Positions 1 through 8,963 of a stretch of 64,000 nt of DNA are shown piece by piece. The translations under genes and the position numbers were made by a program. Within the stretch, counting starts at the first letter, position 1. Each line of letters opens with the position of its first letter. Origin of the DNA: Nyssa sinensis (taxonomy: Eukaryota; Streptophyta; Magnoliopsida; Cornales; Nyssaceae); assembly GCA_008638375.1 (NCBI GenBank), contig CM018052.1:5802506-5866505 (forward strand), read 5' to 3'. The notes beneath the pieces were generated by a model. The model saw only the letters and a program-made list of their open reading frames with translations, had not been told where the DNA came from and made no database searches.

Positions 1-893
1 AGGTGCATAAGCACTAAGTTTGATTTTGGGTTCTTCGGAACTCAATTAACATGAAGAATGCCAGGTAGCAAGATTTATCCCCAGGCATGAGATTTCCCCA
101 AGAAGTAAAACTGGAATCTGGTTCAAAACAGGTTCTACTAATTAAAGTGAAAAGATGAGACGTTTAGAAATGGTAGCAAGTTTATCCCTCCATTCCTAAA
201 TGTATTATATATGTGTTGATTTCATGAACTAAAGTTTTCATAAGAAATGGCAGAAGATTTTTCAAATCCCTTTCACATGAAGAAGTATTGGATTTAAAGG
301 AATGATCCGGTTTGAAAATAAAAGGTCATACCCTCATGTTTACAAGAAGAAAGATTTTTATTCATCCTATTGAGAAGCAAAAGATTTAAACTCTTTTGGT
401 CACATTGGCCACCACATACATGTTTACAAGTTTACATTGCATATATCTTACTCGAGTGCTTTAAACGCCTATGTTATATGTTTTGAAGATTCTTACACTT
501 TGTATACGTGAAATATATGTTTTACTCGAATGCTTTAAATTCCTTCGTGTTACTTGTTTTGAAGTTTCCTATACTCTATTTGAAGAAGTACATGTTTTGC
601 TTGAATACCCTGAATGTTTCAAAGCTATTTGTTTAAAAGAATTCCTATATTCTTGTTTGAAGTATGCGAACAATTGGTAGTGAATGTTTTATAAACTCTT
701 TTATACTAACCATTGCCAATTGAAAACCCATGACAAATGCTGGAATTACTCACAAGATTAGTTTAACTTACCCGGATTTATCCGACCCACATTACGGGTA
801 ACTGAAAGCAAATTCTGACTTTTGATGATGAAGATGGTTAGAGCTTTGCCCATTTTGAGGAAGGGTGTAGGAAGCTCCTTACAGGACTAGTAG
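1..893 (+). repeat. LTR-A fragment, left copy of a near-identical direct repeat
   Basis: Non-coding LTR sequence that matches 11639-12531 at a constant offset of 11,638 bp, with no indel and only about five differences by eye, all transitions. The right-hand copy sits inside a long plus-strand LTR ending GTGACA at 12887, so this piece is internal LTR sequence and not a whole LTR. It stops at about 893, where it abuts the broken 3' end of the minus-strand Tat element; the shared bases GTAG sit at the joint. The left limit is the window edge. The 69-residue ORF in it also occurs in the other copy, resembles no protein I know and is not called as a gene. Confidence 0.85.
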
Positions 894-1777
894 GTGGTAG
901 GCCGAACAACCTTTGTAACTTTGTAGGGGCCTTCCCAGTTTGGTGACAACTTTCCCATAGTGGGATCCTTGGTGTTTTGAAAGACTCTTCTTAAGACATA
1001 GTCTCCGACTTGAAAGCTGACTGTCTTGAGTCCTACCTTGGATTTGTCGACCATTCTCTGTTGATAGGCTTCCATCCTGATGCTGGCTTGATCCCTTCTC
1101 TCTTCGAGCAAATCCAAGTTTTCCATCAGCTGTTGATCGTTGGATTCTTGCTCAAAGGCTTCTGTTCTCAAGGTTGGCATACCGATCTCGACCCGAATTA
1201 CTGCTTCTGTCCCATAGGCTAGTGAGAAGGGACTCTCAGAGGTGGGAGTTCTTCTGCCCACTTTCCTTTGACCTGCTCCAACCTTTTCTTTAACCCGTCA
1301 AGGATTGTTCGGTTGGTGACCTCCGCTTGCCCATTTGCTTGTGGATGGCCTGGAGAGGCGAAGTGCTGCCTAATGTTGAGATTTTCGCAGAATGCCTTGA
1401 AGCCTTTAGCAGTGAACTGTGTTCCATTGTCAGAGATAATCACACGTGGTATGCTAAACCTACATACAATGTTCTTCCAGGTGAAGCTCTCAACTTTCTT
1501 TTCTGTGATATGTGTCAGAGGTTCGGCTTCGGCCCATTTAGAGAAGTAGTCGATGGCCACCAAGAGATATTTCCTGTTTGGAGGTGCCTTGGTAATGGAC
1601 CCACAATGTCCATCCCCCATTGAGCAAAGGGCCAAGGACTAGGAATCGGGATGAGCTCATGATGAGGCTGATGTTGGTACGGGGCAAATCTCTGGCATTT
1701 GTCGCACTTCCGAACATATTCCTTAGCCTGTTTCAACATGCCAGGCCAGTAATAGCCCTGCGATAGAGCTCGGTGGG
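887..1777 (-). pseudogene. Tat integrase, broken
   Basis: Three overlapping minus-strand reading frames together carry the integrase. 1515-1739 holds the CDKC half of the HHCC zinc finger and the first catalytic Asp in GMDIVGPLP. 1219-1635 holds SKWAEAEPL, the second Asp in ISDNGTQF and the Glu in GQAEVTNRTI, so the D,D-E triad is recognisable. 887-1261 holds the C-terminal region with GKLSPNWEGPYKV. Each step between blocks is a frame change, so no intact enzyme is encoded. The last block ends at VVRPTTY, where family members normally continue for some 20 residues; its stop codon lies in the adjoining LTR-A sequence, not in Tat DNA. Confidence 0.88.
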
Positions 1778-2716
1778 CTATAGTTCTGCCCCATTATGAT
1801 TCCCGCAAATTCCTTCGTGTATTTCAGCCAGGACATATTGTGACTCGTCTGGAGCTAAGCATTTTAACAGAGGTTGAGAATACGATCTTCTGTAAAGCTT
1901 GTTATTTAGGATCAGGTACCGAGCCGCTCTGATTCGGATTCTCCTAGCTTTGTTTTTGTCCTCTAAGAGGAGCCCGGATCTTAGATACTGGAGGATTGGA
2001 GTCATCCAGTTCTGGGGCTGTTCATCAACTTGAGCAATTTGGGCTTCCTTAATGCTGGATCCTGGCTGAAAGGAGATTTTAATTGTGGAGTTTGCTTCAG
2101 ACTTGAGGCGAGAGGCCATGTTAGCCAGAGCATTTGCTCTGCAATTCTGGCTTCTCTCAATTTTCTAGATAGTAAATGTCTGGAAGGAATGCTTGAAATG
2201 GTTCACCAGTTCGGAGTACCGGAGCATCCTGTCATCTTTAATGGCAAATTCTCCCAAGACCTGGCTCACCACCAGTTGGGAATCAGAGAAGACATCGAGG
2301 TTCTGAGCCTCGCATTCCAAGGCAAGCTTCATGCCTAAGATTAGGGCTTCATATTCGGCTTCATTATTAGAAGCTTTGAATCCCAGGCTGACTGCTTTTT
2401 CTGACGTGAGCCCATCAGGGGACTGTAGTACTAGGCCTACCCCTGAACCTTGATCGGTTGACGATCCATCAATGTATAGCAGCCAGGTTCCCGAAGTTTC
2501 GGTGAGTTGCGCTTTGTTCTAAAGTGCCGGGGTGAATTCTGCCACGAAATCAGCTAAGGCCTGCCCTTTGATGGAGTTTCGGGGTACATATGATATGTCG
2601 AACTCCCCTAGCTCCATAGACCACTTCACCAATCTTCCTGATACTTCAGGTTTCCTCAGTATTGACTTCAGAGGGTAGGCAGTTGGGATCTCGATTGGAT
2701 GGGCTTGGAAATATGG
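1778..2716 (-). pseudogene. Tat second (archaeal-type) RNase H and integrase N-terminus
   Basis: Read on the minus strand, the frame below the first RNase H continues with a second RNase H domain: LLYIDGSS (first Asp), NNEAEYEALILGMKLA (Glu) and DVFSDSQLVV (second Asp), then NCRANALANMAS near 2110. This extra domain is a known mark of plant Tat elements and is thought to replace or supplement the original RNase H. The integrase zinc-finger histidines follow in EIHEGICGNHNG near 1790. In-frame TAG codons at 2519-2521, 2165-2167 and 1778-1780 break the frame. The domain call rests on motif order and position; the exact limits are approximate. Confidence 0.82.
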
Positions 2717-3970
2717 TCAAAGTTTCCGAGCTGATATGACCAATGCATAGGCCAGTTTCTCTACTTCTAGGTATCTTTTTTTCATGTCAAGTAGTGCCCT
2801 ACTAACGTAGAAAATAGGCCTCTGTACTCCTCTATCCTGTCTGATCAATGCGGAGCTGATCGCGTTTTCGAAAACTGCAAGGTACAAGAGTCGCTTTTCT
2901 CCTTGTACTGGTTTTGATAGGAGTTCTGGAGAGGCTAGATACTCTTTTAGCTCTTGAAAGGATTCTTCACATTGTTCCATCCACTGCAAAGCTTTGCTGC
3001 CCTTCAGAGCTTTGAAGAAAGATAGGCAGCGGTCAGTGGATTTGAAGATAAATCTGCTCAATGCCGCAACTCTGCCATTCAATGCCTGAATTTCGTTCCT
3101 GGTTCTTGGTGACTTTAGCCCAATCAGGGCTTGGATCTGAGTGGGGTCTGCTTCGATATCCCTCTGAGAAACAATGTATCCCAAGAACTTTCCCTTTGTA
3201 ACTCCGAAGGTACATTTCGAGGGGTTGAGCTTCATCTTGTGCTGTCTGAGGATATCGAAGGTCTGGGCTAAGTGCTGGAGGTGGCTGCCTTTCTGAAGAT
3301 TCTTTACCAGCATGTCGTCAATGTATTCCTCCATGGTGCTGCCGAGCAGTGGGTTGAACATCTTGTTCACCAACTGCTGATAAGTGGCTCCAGCATTCTT
3401 CAAACCGAAAGGCATCACTTTGTAGCAGTAGAGCCCTCTTTCGGTTATGAAGGCAGTCTTCTCTTGATCTGGAGGGTACATCTGGATTTGGTTGTATCCA
3501 GAGTAGGCATCCATGAAACTCATAAGCTCATGCCCCGCAGTGGCGTCAACCAGTTGGTCTATTCTTGGAAGTGGAAAGCTGTCCTTGGGGCACGCCTTGT
3601 TGAGGTCTGTATAATCAACGCAGACTCTCCACTTGCCGTTTTTCTTCTTGACAAGCACAGTGTTGGCTAGCCACTCAGGATAGAACACTTCCCGTATCAT
3701 CCTGGCGTCCAGCAGCCTTTGGACTTCTTCATTTATAATCTGATGCTGCTCAGGAGCAATCGGCCTTCTCTTCTATCTGACTGGCGGGTGATCCGGTTCT
3801 ACCATCAGTTTGTGAGTTATAAGATTGGGATCTATTCCCTCCATGTCTTTGGTCTCCCAAGCAAAGATAGAGAGGTTGTCTTTCAAGAACCTGACTATCT
3901 TTTCCTGCTCGGTGTGTGTTAGGTCTGGGCTAATGTACAAATAACGCCCCTCTGCTTCTGAACTGACCAA
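2717..3970 (-). pseudogene. Tat reverse transcriptase and first RNase H
   Basis: The 327-residue block at 2717-3700 starts with the palm region NGKWRVCVDYTDLNKACPKD, continues through DAYSGYNQIQM (first catalytic Asp) and VMPFGLKNAGATYQ, and has YIDDMLV in the YxDD position, followed by the thumb/connection and the start of an RNase H region (LYLAVFENAISSALI). The upstream block 3773-3970 carries the N-terminal RT entry region. It is joined in the same frame through a TAG at 3773-3775. The block ends at a TGA at 2717-2719. The YIDD box is intact, so the core RT is one of the better preserved parts of this element. Confidence 0.92.
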
Positions 3971-4114
3971 TACTTTAATGGGCTCGCCAACAGGTTTGGC
4001 TCGGCTGTCACGTCCCCTTGGGCTCAGGGGTTCTTTAATGTTGGATGGGCAATTCTCTACCTCGGGAGAGTGAGTGAGAACCGGATCTGCACAATCCCGA
4101 GTGTACTGTAATTG

Positions 4115-4798
4115 CTATTTAGGAGCCTTCTCCTTGAGGGCAATAGTGTGGCATTCTCGGGAGGTTGGTTGACACCCTCTGACCGAGTGGACGCTCTGGT
4201 TGTGGACGTACTTCAAACACTGATGGAGGGTCGAAGTGACTGCTCCTATCTGATGCAACCAGGGTCTCCCGATTATGACGTTGTAGGGAGATTTCATGTT
4301 TAACACCATGTACTCCGAGATGGTGATCTTCTGCCCTTCACCCTCTCCTACAGTGGTAGGAAGGTCGACTCTCCCCAAAGGGGTACTGAGGTTGCCATCA
4401 AAAGCTGCCATCACGGCAGTGGTGGGCTTAACGTTGTCATGGTCTATCCCCATCTGTTTAAGTGGCTCATAGAATAGTATGTTGACGGAGCTGCCAGTAT
4501 TGACCAGGACTCTCCGGGTCTCGAAGTTGGCGATTCTAAGGGTGATAACAAGGGCATCACTGTGAGGGCAATGTACCCCTGCTAGATCTTGCTCAGTGAA
4601 TTGAATCTCCGGTGCTGGCTTGAGTCTCTTTTCTACGTTGGAGATCTGTAATACATTCGGGGCAGCTCTGGCCTCCCGAGCATATCTTTTTCTTGCCCTG
4701 TTGGACATTCCTGTGATAGGGGAGTCAGCATGGAGGACGTAGATAACATGGTTGTTCTGCCTCTGAGGCTCGTTTCGCCCTTCCCTCTGCTCCTGCCT
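4115..4798 (-). pseudogene. Tat aspartic protease region, active-site Asp changed
   Basis: This block has the retroviral-type protease region of gypsy elements: VLVNTGSSVNILF near residue 65, then EYMVLNMKSPYNVIIGRPWLH, the typical hydrophobic second half. In this lineage the first motif is normally DTGSS; here Asp is replaced by Asn (AAT), a single G-to-A transition, which would remove the catalytic residue. The block is in the same frame as gag and RT and is bounded by TAG codons at 4799-4801 and 4115-4117. The protease would cut the polyprotein into mature Gag and Pol units; this copy should not. Confidence 0.85.
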
Positions 4799-5989
4799 CT
4801 ATTCGGGCCTTTGATCTAGCCGTTGTTGAGGCTTGTCATCTTGGGGGTTCTGCCTTCCGTCCAGCTTGACGAACTCCCGAAGACGCCCCTTCTTTATGAG
4901 CTGCTCTATCTCATACCGGAGGGTCCTGCATGTGTTAGTTGTATGTCCATGATCTTTATGGAAATTACAATACTTACTTTGGTCCCACAGGCTGGGATCT
5001 CCTTTGATTGGTTCTGGCCACCTCAGGTTCTCCCGATCTCGGATCTGCCGGAGTACCTGGTTCGGTGTGGTGTTTAAAGGAGTGAAGTTGGTGAACTCCC
5101 TTGGTCCGGAGTTGTACACAGCTCTGGGTGCTGTTCTATTCTCTGGGCTCTTGGCCCTCTTTTTGTTGGAGTCTCTTCTGTGATCCTCCTTCTTGTGGTC
5201 CTCCCTCTTCGGATTGTCCCTCTAGGTCTGATCTTTGCCCTTCTGGGATGTGCGGTTGGCTTCTTCCACGTTGATGTACTTTCTGGCCCGATCCATTAAT
5301 GCCGCCATATCGGCTGGAGGGCTCTTTGTTAAGGAATCTCGGAATCCACCTTGGGCAAGCCCAGCAGTCAAGGCTGCTACAAGGAACTTTGGGCTGCAGT
5401 CGGTGATTTCCGTGAGTTCGGTATTGAAGCGTGCAATGTAGGCTCGGAAGGATTCCTCCCTGGTCTGCTTGATGTTTAGCAGGAACTCTGGGCCCCTTCT
5501 GAGCCTCCTGCTGGTCATAAACCTGTCTAAGAACTGTCTACCGAGCTCGTAGAAGCTGGTAATTGAGTTCAAAGAAAGGTTGTGGAACCACTTCAGAGCA
5601 GTTCCTTTCAAGCTGGTGATGAAGGTTCGGCACATGAAAGCATCTGAGGCTCCGTGAAGGGCCATCGTATGCTGATAGTGCAAGAGATGATCTCCTGGAT
5701 CTCCAGATCCATCGTATAGGGTGAACTTGGGCACCATGAACTTTCTGGGCCGCTCTTCTGACATGATGGCGTGGGTGAACGGGGTGGCTAGTCTTCCGAG
5801 CAGCCTTGCCAGTTCGTCTTGCTCTGGAGGGTTTTGAGGTCCTCTCAAGGCGATTGTCCGGTCCATAGACTCGGCAATCTCCTTTACCCTTCGCGGATCT
5901 CTGAGTCTGACATCTTGCGAACCTTGCCTGACAGCCTCGGCTTCAGGGTAGTAGGGTTGAGTACGCCCTTCGGACGGAGGAGGAATCAA
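4799..5989 (-). pseudogene. Tat gag core and zinc knuckle
   Basis: The 255-residue block 5222-5989 contains the gag core: KFMVPKFTLYDGSGDPGDHL, LKGTALKWFHNLSLNSI and RRGPEFLLNIKQ followed by YIARFN, all typical of plant Tat/Athila capsid regions. After an in-frame TAG at 5222-5224 the frame continues to 4799 with CNFHKDHGHTTNTC, a degenerate zinc knuckle in which the second Cys is replaced by His, as is common in this group. Gag would form the cytoplasmic particle that packages element RNA. The block is broken by the internal TAG and separated from its N-terminus by a frame change near 5988. Confidence 0.88.
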
Positions 5990-6477
5990 AACCGGAGGGA
6001 TTGTGCTGCATGATGAGGCTCCTGCGGTGCCGGATGTGCTCCCGAGGCCCTTGGAGTTGAGGCTCGAGTAGTGCTCCGGTAATGGACGTCAGGAACGAAG
6101 GCGGATGTTCCCCAGCCAGGGACTGTTGATGGCTGTGGATCTCGGCCAGCGCGAGCAACGCCCGAAGGGTGCCCAGGCTGGTTAGTTGGAGCCTGCTCAC
6201 GAAGTTCTTCATTCTTCGCAGCAACAAGAGGTTGCGTACCTGCGGCGAAATTGACCGGCGGGCTAGGAGAACCCGCTGCTTGGTTTTGCGTGAGTGTTGC
6301 CAGCGTTCTAGTGATGGCAAGCAATTGCTCCTGCACCAGTTCATTGTGTCATTTTATTGCTTCGATCTCTTGTCGCATAGGATTGGCCGCTAGTCCCTTT
6401 GTACGAGGAGCAGGCGGCTGTCGTTGAGCGTTTTGCGAATCCTGAGTATTCTGTCGTGGTCGGAGATTTGGTGCCAT
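5986..6477 (-). pseudogene. Tat gag N-terminal region
   Basis: Gag probably starts at the ATG complementary to 6475-6477 (MAPNLRPRQNTQ), 59 bp below the PBS. The frame meets a TGA at 6349-6351 after 42 codons, then continues in the same frame as a proline-rich segment to a stop at 5986-5988. The gag core lies in another frame from 5989 on, so a one-base indel lies near 5988. A low-complexity N-terminus before the capsid is usual in this group. The start was chosen because it is the first ATG after the PBS and has a good CCATGG context. Confidence 0.7.
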
Positions 6478-6535
6478 GGTTTTCCGGTGAGGAAAGAGAT
6501 GGATTTATGAATAGAGCACTTGGAGATTAGTCGTT

Positions 6536-6551
6536 CCGACAGACGGCGCCA
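6536..6551 (-). promoter_or_regulatory. Primer binding site of the Tat element
   Basis: Minus-strand TGGCGCCGTCTGTCGG lies 3 bp inside the LTR end at 6555. The TGGCGCC start is the form used by plant Tat/Athila elements, whose primer is the 3' end of a host tRNA. I did not assign which tRNA. Confidence 0.8.
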
Positions 6552-6554
6552 AAC

Positions 6555-7158
6555 TGATGCTGCACTTTTCTGCTCGCAATAAGCGTGGACTCTGCGACCT
6601 GTAGAACACTCAGACAGATGATCAGAGGACCACCAGATTGGCTCCAGCGGTAGCCACTCCGATGCTTAAGTAAATGGAATTGAAAGACTGTATTGAAAGC
6701 CAAAAGAATGAGCATAAAAATAAAGCGTACCTTTAGGGTTTAATTTATAGACCGTGGCCTTCCTAAGTTGATTAGGATTTGATGCCATGAATATAGGGAT
6801 TTGATCATCGGAAATTGCAGTTACCTTGCGGAGTATTGCATAGAGATAACCATAGATGGTAGTTTCCTTGTTGAAGACTGTTTCCTTGTCGAAAACTGCT
6901 TCCTTATTCCTTGCTCGGCATCGCTAAGGCGGTGACGAGGTCTGGAGTGTTGGTCTGGACCCTGTGATAAGTTCTGAGACCCTTGTCCGGATATGTGTGC
7001 TCTGAAGGCATAAGTTTGGTCAGTTCCGACCTTTTGTGATGATCTGGATGCTTGATCTTTCAGTCATTGGTCGAGTGGAAACCATGTCGGCAGAGCATGA
7101 GTTGGATTATGGTCATACGTGTCAAGCGGTGATTGGCCTGCTCTTTTATGGTATATCA
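6555..7158 (-). mobile_element. 5' LTR of the Tat element, 604 bp
   Basis: Limits were set from the PBS and from matching ends: on the minus strand it starts TGATATACC and finishes GCAGCATCA, giving an inverted TGAT/ATCA pair. A TATA-like box lies at 6742-6749. The partner 3' LTR is absent because the element is truncated at about 890, so the LTR limits could not be checked by pairing. The five bases outside the LTR are AATAT, which would be one half of the target duplication. Confidence 0.7.
6742..6749 (-). promoter_or_regulatory. Possible TATA box of the Tat LTR
   Basis: Minus-strand TCTATAAATTA sits about 190 bp before the end of the 5' LTR and 265 bp before the proposed gag start, a plausible place for the LTR promoter. 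No transcript evidence is available. Confidence 0.45.
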
Positions 7159-8963
7159 AATATATAAATAAAAAAAATACATGAATATACATGTATATAT
7201 ATGTATACTAGTAGTATGTATATATATATATATATATTATAATATGCTATAATATGTATGTATATAAGAATATACATATTATCTATGAAAGAAATAAATG
7301 TAAAATGAAAAAAATAAAAGAACACAGAAGAAGGTTGTGAGAGTTGGAGTGTCGGCAATGTGTGTGTTTGTGAGTGTGTGTTTCAATATAATATACATAT
7401 ATAATTATATATAACACAAAATATCAAACAAGCATTTAATGCAAGCTGAAAAATGAAAAAGGAGAAATTAAAATCAAAAGAAGAAACTCAAGGAGTGGAA
7501 GAGAGAGAGAATTTCAGCCAACTTGCTTTATATATACAAACCATGCACTAAGCATGCGTTGGAAGTAGAATAAGAAGCTAAAGGAAGTTTTGGGATATTC
7601 AGAAGTAAGAAACAGAAGAAGAAAGTAAGAAAAATTTACTGTAAATTCAAAATTCATTTCTGGGTTTTCTATAAACTTGCTTAAAGCTCAGAGAAATTGC
7701 ATGATCAAATTGTAGGAAGAAACCGCATGAAAAATGGTTGAGAAATGAAGGAGATATTAAGGGTTATCGAAAAATTGTTGTTTAAGAAATTTAAGATTTG
7801 AAGATGTTTTTTATGCTTAAATTGCTATGTAAATGTTTTAAAACACATTTTAGGATGATTAGAAGTGAATTTAGGCTTAAAAAGGATGAAAAAATGGAGA
7901 AAAAAAGATGGAAAATATAGCAGTCCAGTCACCATCGTTGGAGAAGGTGACTGGAGCTACTGGATTGTGGCCAGAAATACATAAGGAGAAGAAGAGGGAA
8001 CGAGCTGGGCCTTGGGTTGGGTCACGGGCTTGGGCTGGGCGTAGCAATGGGCCATTGAGGCTGCCGCACGTTGCACCGCTTCAACTGATTCAATTAAAAA
8101 AAAATTGGGAAGCACGCGCTGTTGGCAAGAGTAGAACCTGGGAGGTCATGGCAGGTGGGGGACATGCCCACCACTGTGCCACGTATACTTATGTGTTTGA
8201 GAAGGGGCATGATATGTATATATTATATAATTAGCAAATTTAATTAAATATTAAAGTAATTCCCGATGTCCAAATTGGACAAGTAGTTAGTGTTTTCTTT
8301 ACGTAAGGAACATTCTAAAGCCAATGGTGGGATCCGTTTTGTGAGACGGGACTCCAAAAAATAAAGACACGTAAAATGTAAAATGACCATTTTGCCTCTA
8401 GTGCCCCTAAAGCCAAATAGAAATCCGAGAGAGTCTAAATTGGCTTTCTTTGATGTTCCAAACTCAATGATGAGGTCCATATTTTGAAATAAAGTAAAGA
8501 AAAATATGACACGTTAACATGTGAAGTTATAGAATCAAACCTAAAATTTAATGAAGCTACCAGAAGAGTATACTTAAAAGGTATAAAGCCCTAAGATGAA
8601 AATTAGGATTTAACACGATCTAAGCATAAGTTAAGAGCATTAATAGGTGATATTTGAAGTGAATGTGAAGTTAATAGATTCTTTATAATTGTTGTTAGGA
8701 ACTACAAGGAAAGGGAAAGCGCACTAGTAGCACTGACCCTAAGGATAGAGGTGACTAATTCTGTCTTTGAACTGGAGATTTCACTCTATAGATTTGAAGA
8801 AGTCTAAAGTTCAAAATATTTGAAGCATTTGAATATCAAATTCAATATTTACTCGAGCTCTATTTTAAAGTATTTATGTTCTTAAAACCCTATTGTGACA
8901 TGCTTAGTGAATGGTTTCTACTACAGTTTTTCCTTAAATTATGTTTTAACATGTCTAAGTTTA
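7159..8963 (+). mobile_element. LTR-A, first part (right copy)
   Basis: Plus-strand LTR of the long TGTAATACCC...GTGACA type; its first few hundred bases are missing or lie beyond the Tat element. It has TA-rich runs (7217-7240), a purine-rich stretch, a GGGTTGGGTC-type GC block near 8010-8060, an antisense tRNA-like block (8128-8181) and two copies of the shared dyad motif (8311-8336 and 8455-8478). It is interrupted at 8963 by LINE1 and resumes at 11359. No gene is present; the 108-residue ORF at 7908-8234 crosses the tRNA-like block and has no recognisable domain. Confidence 0.75.
8128..8181 (-). other. Antisense tRNA-like block (A box and B box) in LTR-A
   Basis: On the minus strand TGGCACAGTGG (8181-8171) fits a Pol III A box, and GGTTCTACTCT (8138-8128) fits a decayed B box, 32 nt apart as in tRNA genes. 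The T stem does not pair. The block is antisense to the LTR, as in four other LTRs in the window. It may be a remnant of a tRNA-derived SINE. Confidence 0.5.

Larger units (their letters stand above)
894..7158 (-). mobile_element. Tat-lineage Ty3/gypsy retrotransposon, 3'-truncated
   Basis: Read on the minus strand the order is 5' LTR (7158-6555), PBS (6551-6536), gag, protease, RT/RNase H, a second RNase H and integrase, ending in the integrase C-terminal region at about 890. The RT block with ACPKDSFPLPRIDQLVDAT and the extra RNase H after the usual one are characteristic of the plant Tat group. The element breaks off just before the conserved end of pol, so the rest of the integrase tail, the PPT and the 3' LTR are missing here. 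Most of the polyprotein lies in one frame interrupted by TAG and TGA codons, and the integrase region also has frameshifts. It is a dead copy. Confidence 0.9.

Noticed and set aside
471..680. 69-residue ORF, also present at 12109-12318
   Set aside because: Its conservation is explained by the DNA duplication; it lies inside LTR sequence and has no recognisable domain.
2030..2338. 102-residue plus-strand ORF
   Set aside because: Antisense to the Tat second RNase H region; no independent support.
3272..3670. 132-residue plus-strand ORF
   Set aside because: It is the antisense shadow of the Tat reverse transcriptase, whose minus-strand frame has the YIDD and other RT motifs.
7908..8234. 108-residue ORF as a small host gene
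   Set aside because: It crosses the GC block and tRNA-like block shared with other LTRs and has no homologous frame in those LTRs.
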